Shown: positions 60,664-64,000 of the stretch, in pieces
How positions within the stretch are numbered: the stretch's first letter is position 1
How the letters are laid out: each line of letters begins with the position of its first letter
DNA from: Bacillus_CJ salitolerans
Lineage (GTDB): Bacteria; Bacillota; Bacilli; Bacillales; SA4
NCBI RefSeq assembly: GCF_042680805.1
Contig: NZ_JBHUEM010000054.1
Span: 124,001 to 188,000 of the forward strand
Direction of reading: 5' to 3'
DNA length: 64,000 bases
Notes under the pieces: model-generated
Seen by the model: only the letters and a program-made list of their open reading frames with translations
What the model was told of the DNA's origin: nothing
The model's database searches: none
Made by a program: the position numbers and the translations under genes

Positions 60664-60816
60664 ATGAAAATGAAAAACGATAATAGAGATTCATTTGAAC
60701 TTTATTACGATGAGGTCGGAGAAAAAGAATTGACCCAGCAGTTAACAGATGCTTATCAGAGTGGCTTTGACTATACTGTCAATCAAGAAAATGATCCACA
60801 ATACGAGGAAAGATAA
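60664..60816 (+). CDS. Small acidic protein (50 residues)
   Basis: Short frame starting MKMKNDNRDSFELYYDEV and ending DPQYEER. It is preceded by GAAAGGAG; the second ATG (60670) has the better 10-base spacing. Composition (Asp/Glu/Tyr/Gln rich, no hydrophobic segment) suggests a soluble small protein. I cannot assign a function. The strong ribosome site and balanced codon use argue that it is translated. Confidence 0.6.
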   Translation: MKMKNDNRDSFELYYDEVGEKELTQQLTDAYQSGFDYTVNQENDPQYEER

Positions 60817-60895
60817 AGGGATTATATTACTCATTTTTGAAAGATGGTGCCATGTACAATTTAAATGGAGAATGTAATAGTACCAGCCAATGAGG

Positions 60896-60940
60896 AATAA
60901 AAAAGTCATCAAGACCTAGACGGATATTGATGACTTCTTT
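60896..60940 (-). terminator. Terminator of the NCS1 permease gene
   Basis: On the minus strand GAAGTCATCAA / TTGATGACTTTTTT; the left arm encodes the last permease codons. Confidence 0.8.
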
Positions 60941-62247
60941 TTTATTTGTTTACGAGTAGCTAGCTTCTTTATCACTATATAAATGCTTGATGATCCCATG
61001 AAAGTATATATGCCGGGTGAAGTATAAGCGTATAACATAAAATAGATGATAATACCAAATGAAATCGTTAAAAAAGCTACGTGATTAAGCTGATATTGCT
61101 TGTCGAATATTCGTTCTAGGTCATTGATGTCAATTTTATTTCTTTTAATAAAAATAAAATCTGTGACAATTACAGCAGATAACGGAATGATGAATGCACC
61201 TAGTAAAGATATATAATCCTTGGCTTGTGTGACTAATGTTGGAAAACAACTTAGGATAACACCGAGAATACCAAAAATCATAGCACTCTTTAACCGTCCA
61301 AGCTTAGGAAAGCTGTTTAATAAGCTGAAACCTCCAGTATAGGCATTGCTCATGTTAATAGAAATCATCGAAACAATCGCACATAATGAAATCAAGGTGA
61401 CAAGAGAAAATGAACTCGTCAGTTGTGTGGCCGAAACAAATGGGTTAAGATGTTGGAATTGTGCTGCTGAAAAAGCACCTAAAATAGCAGTCATGACAAA
61501 TCCAATCACGTTCCCAAAAAACAATCCAAAAACTGAGTGCTTTTCTGATTTAGAGTAACGAGCAATATCTGCTGAGGAGCTTACACCTGAAACATATTGA
61601 ACAAAAGCTAATCCTGTATAAAAGAAAAATGAATGAAAAGAAAAATTTGTATGAGGTGCAATGACATTGATGATTGCTGGGCTGTTAATGATAAATATAT
61701 AAATGATGACACCTTGGCCTAAAATGAGAATTGGAATAAAATACTTCGTTACACTTTTAATCATATTAAATCCAATTAAGGCGAGAATGGCCATTAAACT
61801 TGACAGCAGTAAGGCGATGATAGTAAATGGTACATGGATTTGAAACAATCTATTTATCAATTCTTTTATGACGAAAGTACCACCTATTGTTTGAACGGCA
61901 AACCAATATAACGATGTCAAGGTTCGTATTGGAGAGCCGATATATTTTGCACCTTTAATTCCTAAAATAGATCGGATTGCATACTGTGAAGGAATACCAT
62001 AAGAAGCACCTGGAAGACTTAGCCATGATACGAATGAAAAGGCAATGGCCGCCCCTATTACTGTGCTTAACACAGCATAAATAAACGACAAACCACCTTC
62101 TATTACTGCCAAAGCAGGTACTAAAAAATTTCCAGCATTTACTGAAAATGCTAACTGAATATATAAATAATCAAACCATCTAGTATTCTTTAGTTCGTTT
62201 GGAACAGGATCAAGACCAAACTTTTCAATCCTATTATGCTTGCTCAT
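60916..62247 (-). CDS. Purine-cytosine permease family (NCS1) transporter
   Basis: 443-residue integral membrane protein with about 12 hydrophobic segments, of the nucleobase:cation symporter-1 family (CodB type). Seen: FGLDPVPNELKNTRWFDYLY at the N-terminus, FVSWLSLPGASYGIPSQYA, YWFAVQTIGG and SGVSSSADIARYSKS in the substrate region. Cytosine, purine or a related compound is the likely substrate; no neighbour narrows it. ATG follows AAAGGGG. Single gene. Confidence 0.86.
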   Translation of the reverse strand: MSKHNRIEKFGLDPVPNELKNTRWFDYLYIQLAFSVNAGNFLVPALAVIEGGLSFIYAVLSTVIGAAIAFSFVSWLSLPGASYGIPSQYAIRSILGIKGAKYIGSPIRTLTSLYWFAVQTIGGTFVIKELINRLFQIHVPFTIIALLLSSLMAILALIGFNMIKSVTKYFIPILILGQGVIIYIFIINSPAIINVIAPHTNFSFHSFFFYTGLAFVQYVSGVSSSADIARYSKSEKHSVFGLFFGNVIGFVMTAILGAFSAAQFQHLNPFVSATQLTSSFSLVTLISLCAIVSMISINMSNAYTGGFSLLNSFPKLGRLKSAMIFGILGVILSCFPTLVTQAKDYISLLGAFIIPLSAVIVTDFIFIKRNKIDINDLERIFDKQYQLNHVAFLTISFGIIIYFMLYAYTSPGIYTFMGSSSIYIVIKKLATRKQIKKKSSISV

Positions 62248-62379
62248 AGTATAGTCCCCTTTAAAGAATGCTATGTTCTATTATATATCGGAACATGAAA
62301 TATTTACGTTTTTTACAGAAAATAAAGAGTGTGGTATAAATTCCCTTGATTTTCCTCATGATAGAATTGAGGTGATTAC

Positions 62380-62766
62380 ATGAGAACGGGATTTGTATTC
62401 GTAACATTGTTCCTTTTATTTCAACTTCCAAGCTCAAATGTTTATGCAGCTGATTATACCAATAGTCTGCTTTTTAAGGTGACGATATGGCAAGATGGGG
62501 TCGAAACGGAATTTGAGTTTGAAAATCCCTCACATTATGAATGGGAAAATGGATCGACCGTCATTAAAGGGGAGAAAGCAAAGGAAAAGGTTAAAGAATT
62601 ATATAACCGACTTGAAATATCAAATAAAGTAGAAAAAGAGCACCTACTTGTTTCCCTTCAGCATGAGTTTCCGAATTTGGACGGATTTGTAGTTCGGTGG
62701 ATAGATCCTAACAATAATTTATATACGTGGCATTGGAATCGGAAAGAGAACCAAAAGTCGGAATAA
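62380..62766 (+). CDS. Putative secreted protein, function unknown
   Basis: 128 residues. A cleavable signal peptide (RTGFVFVTLFLLFQLPSS, likely cut after VYA) precedes a roughly 105-residue mature domain: LFKVTIWQDGVETEFEFENP, then a helix EKAKEKVKELYNRL, and DGFVVRWIDPNNNLYTWHW. The alternating pattern suggests a small alpha/beta domain. I do not recognise the family. ATG follows TTGAGGTG. Divergent from the permease gene. No terminator before the following repeats. Confidence 0.72.
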   Translation: MRTGFVFVTLFLLFQLPSSNVYAADYTNSLLFKVTIWQDGVETEFEFENPSHYEWENGSTVIKGEKAKEKVKELYNRLEISNKVEKEHLLVSLQHEFPNLDGFVVRWIDPNNNLYTWHWNRKENQKSE

Positions 62767-62811
62767 AGTAAAGTGACGGGCACTTGCTATAAACCGTCAA
62801 CTATTTATTGT

Positions 62812-62924
62812 TTAGGAAACTATAAAAGCTCATCATTTGTGGATAACTGAGTGATGAGCGTAGTAATCTGGCTCTAGCCTCTAGCCCGCCTGAGGCTAAC
62901 CGGGGCGCCCTGAGCCTTTTGTTC
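62812..62924 (+). repeat. Family-1 modular intergenic repeat, copy R8 (minimal form)
   Basis: Shortest copy (about 113 bp): 5' end AGGAAACTATAAAAGCTCAT as in R6, then TGGCTCTAGCCTCTAGCCCG, directly followed by TGAGGCTAACCGGGGCGCCC and GAGCCTTTTGTTC. All three internal hairpin modules are absent, so it shows the conserved ends alone. Confidence 0.82.
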
Positions 62925-62925
62925 A

Positions 62926-63128
62926 ATTATGAAGAAAGTATAAAAGTTTTCTGCAAGAGAACCGGCTAGTGACTTGGAATTCAGCTCCATCACCCAGCTA
63001 CTCGAGGGGAATAAGAAAAATCACTTTTTCCTTGGTCAATTAACCCTAAATGAGTAAAAGCACCCTTTTTCTCATTTAGGAATATTTGCTCTGCCTTAGG
63101 CCTACCGGGCGCCCTGAGCCTTTTGTTC
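62926..63128 (+). repeat. Family-1 modular intergenic repeat, copy R9, tandem with R8
   Basis: Starts directly after R8. GAAGAAAGTATAAAAG start and TCAGCTCCATCACCCAGC, no GATGAAATGG module, CTCGAGG, GGAATAAG / CTTTTTCC, the variable hairpin CTAAATGAG (63046-63054) / CTCATTTAG (63071-63079), then GGCCTACCGGGCGCCCTGAG and CCTTTTGTTC. Very similar to R4. Confidence 0.87.
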
Positions 63129-63304
63129 CCATTAAGTTTAAAGCGAACAGGACATGCTAAAACTAGATAAAAAACTAAGTATTCACAATATTGAAAGTGC
63201 TTACAAAAGCATGAAAAAATTAGAGAAATTTGTTTAACAATTTGTCTTTTGGTGTTATATTTAATACGGTAAATTTAGGCATTGATAAGTAGGAGGAATG
63301 AAAA

Positions 63305-64000
63305 GTGCGTATTGGTGTACCTATGGAAATTAAGAATAATGAAAATCGTGTAGCAATGACACCGGCAGGAGTAATCAACCTAGTGAGATTTGGACATGAG
63401 GTATTTATTGAAAAAAATGCTGGCATGGGATCAGGGTTTACAGATGAACAATACATAGAAGCAGGAGCAAAAATTGTTGATACGGCAGAAGATGCTTGGT
63501 CAATGGATATGGTAATGAAGGTAAAAGAACCTCTACCAAGTGAATACGGCTATTTTAGAAATGGCCTTATCTTATTTACCTATTTACACCTTGCTCCAGA
63601 GCCAGAATTAACAAAAGCTTTAATTAATAACAAAGTGGTCGGTATTGCTTATGAAACTGTACAACTTCCAAATGGTTCACTGCCATTATTAACACCAATG
63701 AGTGAAGTGGCTGGACGTATGTCTTCACAATTAGGAGCTCAATTCCTTGAAAAGCCAAAAGGTGGTAAAGGAATTCTTTTAAGTGGAGTTCCGGGAGTAA
63801 GACGTGGGAAAGTATCAATTATTGGCGGTGGAGTTGCCGGAACAAACGCTGCAAAAATTGCCATCGGTCTTGGAGCACAAGTATCTATCCTTGATGTAAA
63901 TCCTGATCGCCTTCGTCAACTAGATGACATTTTTGGAAATGATATTACTACATTAATGTCAAATCCATTTAATATTGCTCAAGAAGTAAAGGAATCAGAC
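63305..64000 (+). CDS. ald: Alanine dehydrogenase (3' end outside window)
   Basis: First 232 residues of NAD-dependent L-alanine dehydrogenase, which converts L-alanine to pyruvate and ammonia and is needed for alanine use and normal sporulation. The frame runs to the window edge. Seen: MRIGVPMEIKNNENRVAMTP, the catalytic-Lys region MVMKVKEP (about 75), FTYLHLAPEPELT (catalytic His), and the Rossmann loop IIGGGVAGTNAAKIA (about 172). GTG 63305 is 8 bases after AGGAGG. A weak promoter, TTAACA-N16-TATATT, may lie near 63232-63259. Confidence 0.95.
   Translation, partial: MRIGVPMEIKNNENRVAMTPAGVINLVRFGHEVFIEKNAGMGSGFTDEQYIEAGAKIVDTAEDAWSMDMVMKVKEPLPSEYGYFRNGLILFTYLHLAPEPELTKALINNKVVGIAYETVQLPNGSLPLLTPMSEVAGRMSSQLGAQFLEKPKGGKGILLSGVPGVRRGKVSIIGGGVAGTNAAKIAIGLGAQVSILDVNPDRLRQLDDIFGNDITTLMSNPFNIAQEVKESD

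Noticed and set aside
1..64000. CRISPR array, tRNA or rRNA genes, prophage
   Set aside because: The dispersed repeats are not regularly spaced direct repeats with unique spacers, no cloverleaf or rRNA sequence was recognised, and no phage structural genes are present.

Overview
The window looks like a chromosomal segment of a low-GC, endospore-forming Bacillaceae (Bacillus sensu lato). The gene order closely follows the B. subtilis amyX–ald region, recalled from memory: amyX-ytmP-ytzH-trmB-ytnP-ytzB-ytoP-ytoQ-ytpPQR-sftA-murC-ytxGHJ-aroA-ccpA-motPS-acuCBA/acsA-tyrS-rpsD-ytrP-ytsP-refZ-hisJ-ezrA-nifZ-thiI-sspA-ytcI-nadF-sppA-yteJ-ytfIJ-tpx-ytxK-ackA-moaB-ald. Sporulation genes (sspA, ytfJ, refZ), bacillithiol-associated ytxJ, a tyrosine T-box and strong Shine-Dalgarno sites agree with this. 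No phage, plasmid, CRISPR, rRNA or tRNA is evident. Both ends cut a gene: amyX on the left (5' end missing) and ald on the right (3' end missing).

Layout. 0-11 kb holds starch debranching, tRNA modification (trmB), quorum-quenching lactonase ytnP, peptidase ytoP, a DUF84 NTPase, and the ytpPQR operon. 11-20 kb has the SftA translocase, a compact nicotinate phosphoribosyltransferase, murC, a decayed IS1182-type element, an M29 aminopeptidase and the stress operon ytxGHJ. 20-32 kb holds an FtsA-like ATPase, aroA (chorismate mutase-DAHP synthase), ccpA, the Na+ stator motPS, and the divergent acuABC/acsA acetate module with a CcpA cre site between. 32-43 kb has a class A PBP, T-box tyrS, rpsD with a long leader, the diguanylate cyclase ytrP, a methionine gamma-lyase with a perfect cre match beside free-methionine sulfoxide reductase, refZ and hisJ. 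44-57 kb carries ezrA, nifZ-thiI, sspA, ytcI, nadF, sppA-yteJ, ytfIJ, tpx, ytxK and ackA. 57-64 kb carries an EcsC-family gene coupled to moaB, a divergent polysaccharide deacetylase, small unknowns, an NCS1 permease and ald.

The genes are mostly housekeeping. The unusual content is intergenic. (1) At least nine copies of a modular 110-320 bp repeat (family 1) sit downstream of plus-strand genes, all in one orientation. They have imperfect terminal inverted repeats, a terminator-like 3' end, and internal hairpins whose two arms change together between copies. This is the best candidate here for an undescribed structured element. (2) A second family built from large hairpins (family 2) has one nearly intact copy, which now supplies the last ten codons and stop of yteJ, and several remnants. 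(3) An IS1182-type relic inserted in the murC terminator, duplicating the terminator hairpin, and was itself hit by a common Bacillaceae GC-rich repeat. (4) A perfect 21-bp palindrome lies across the predicted tpx promoter.
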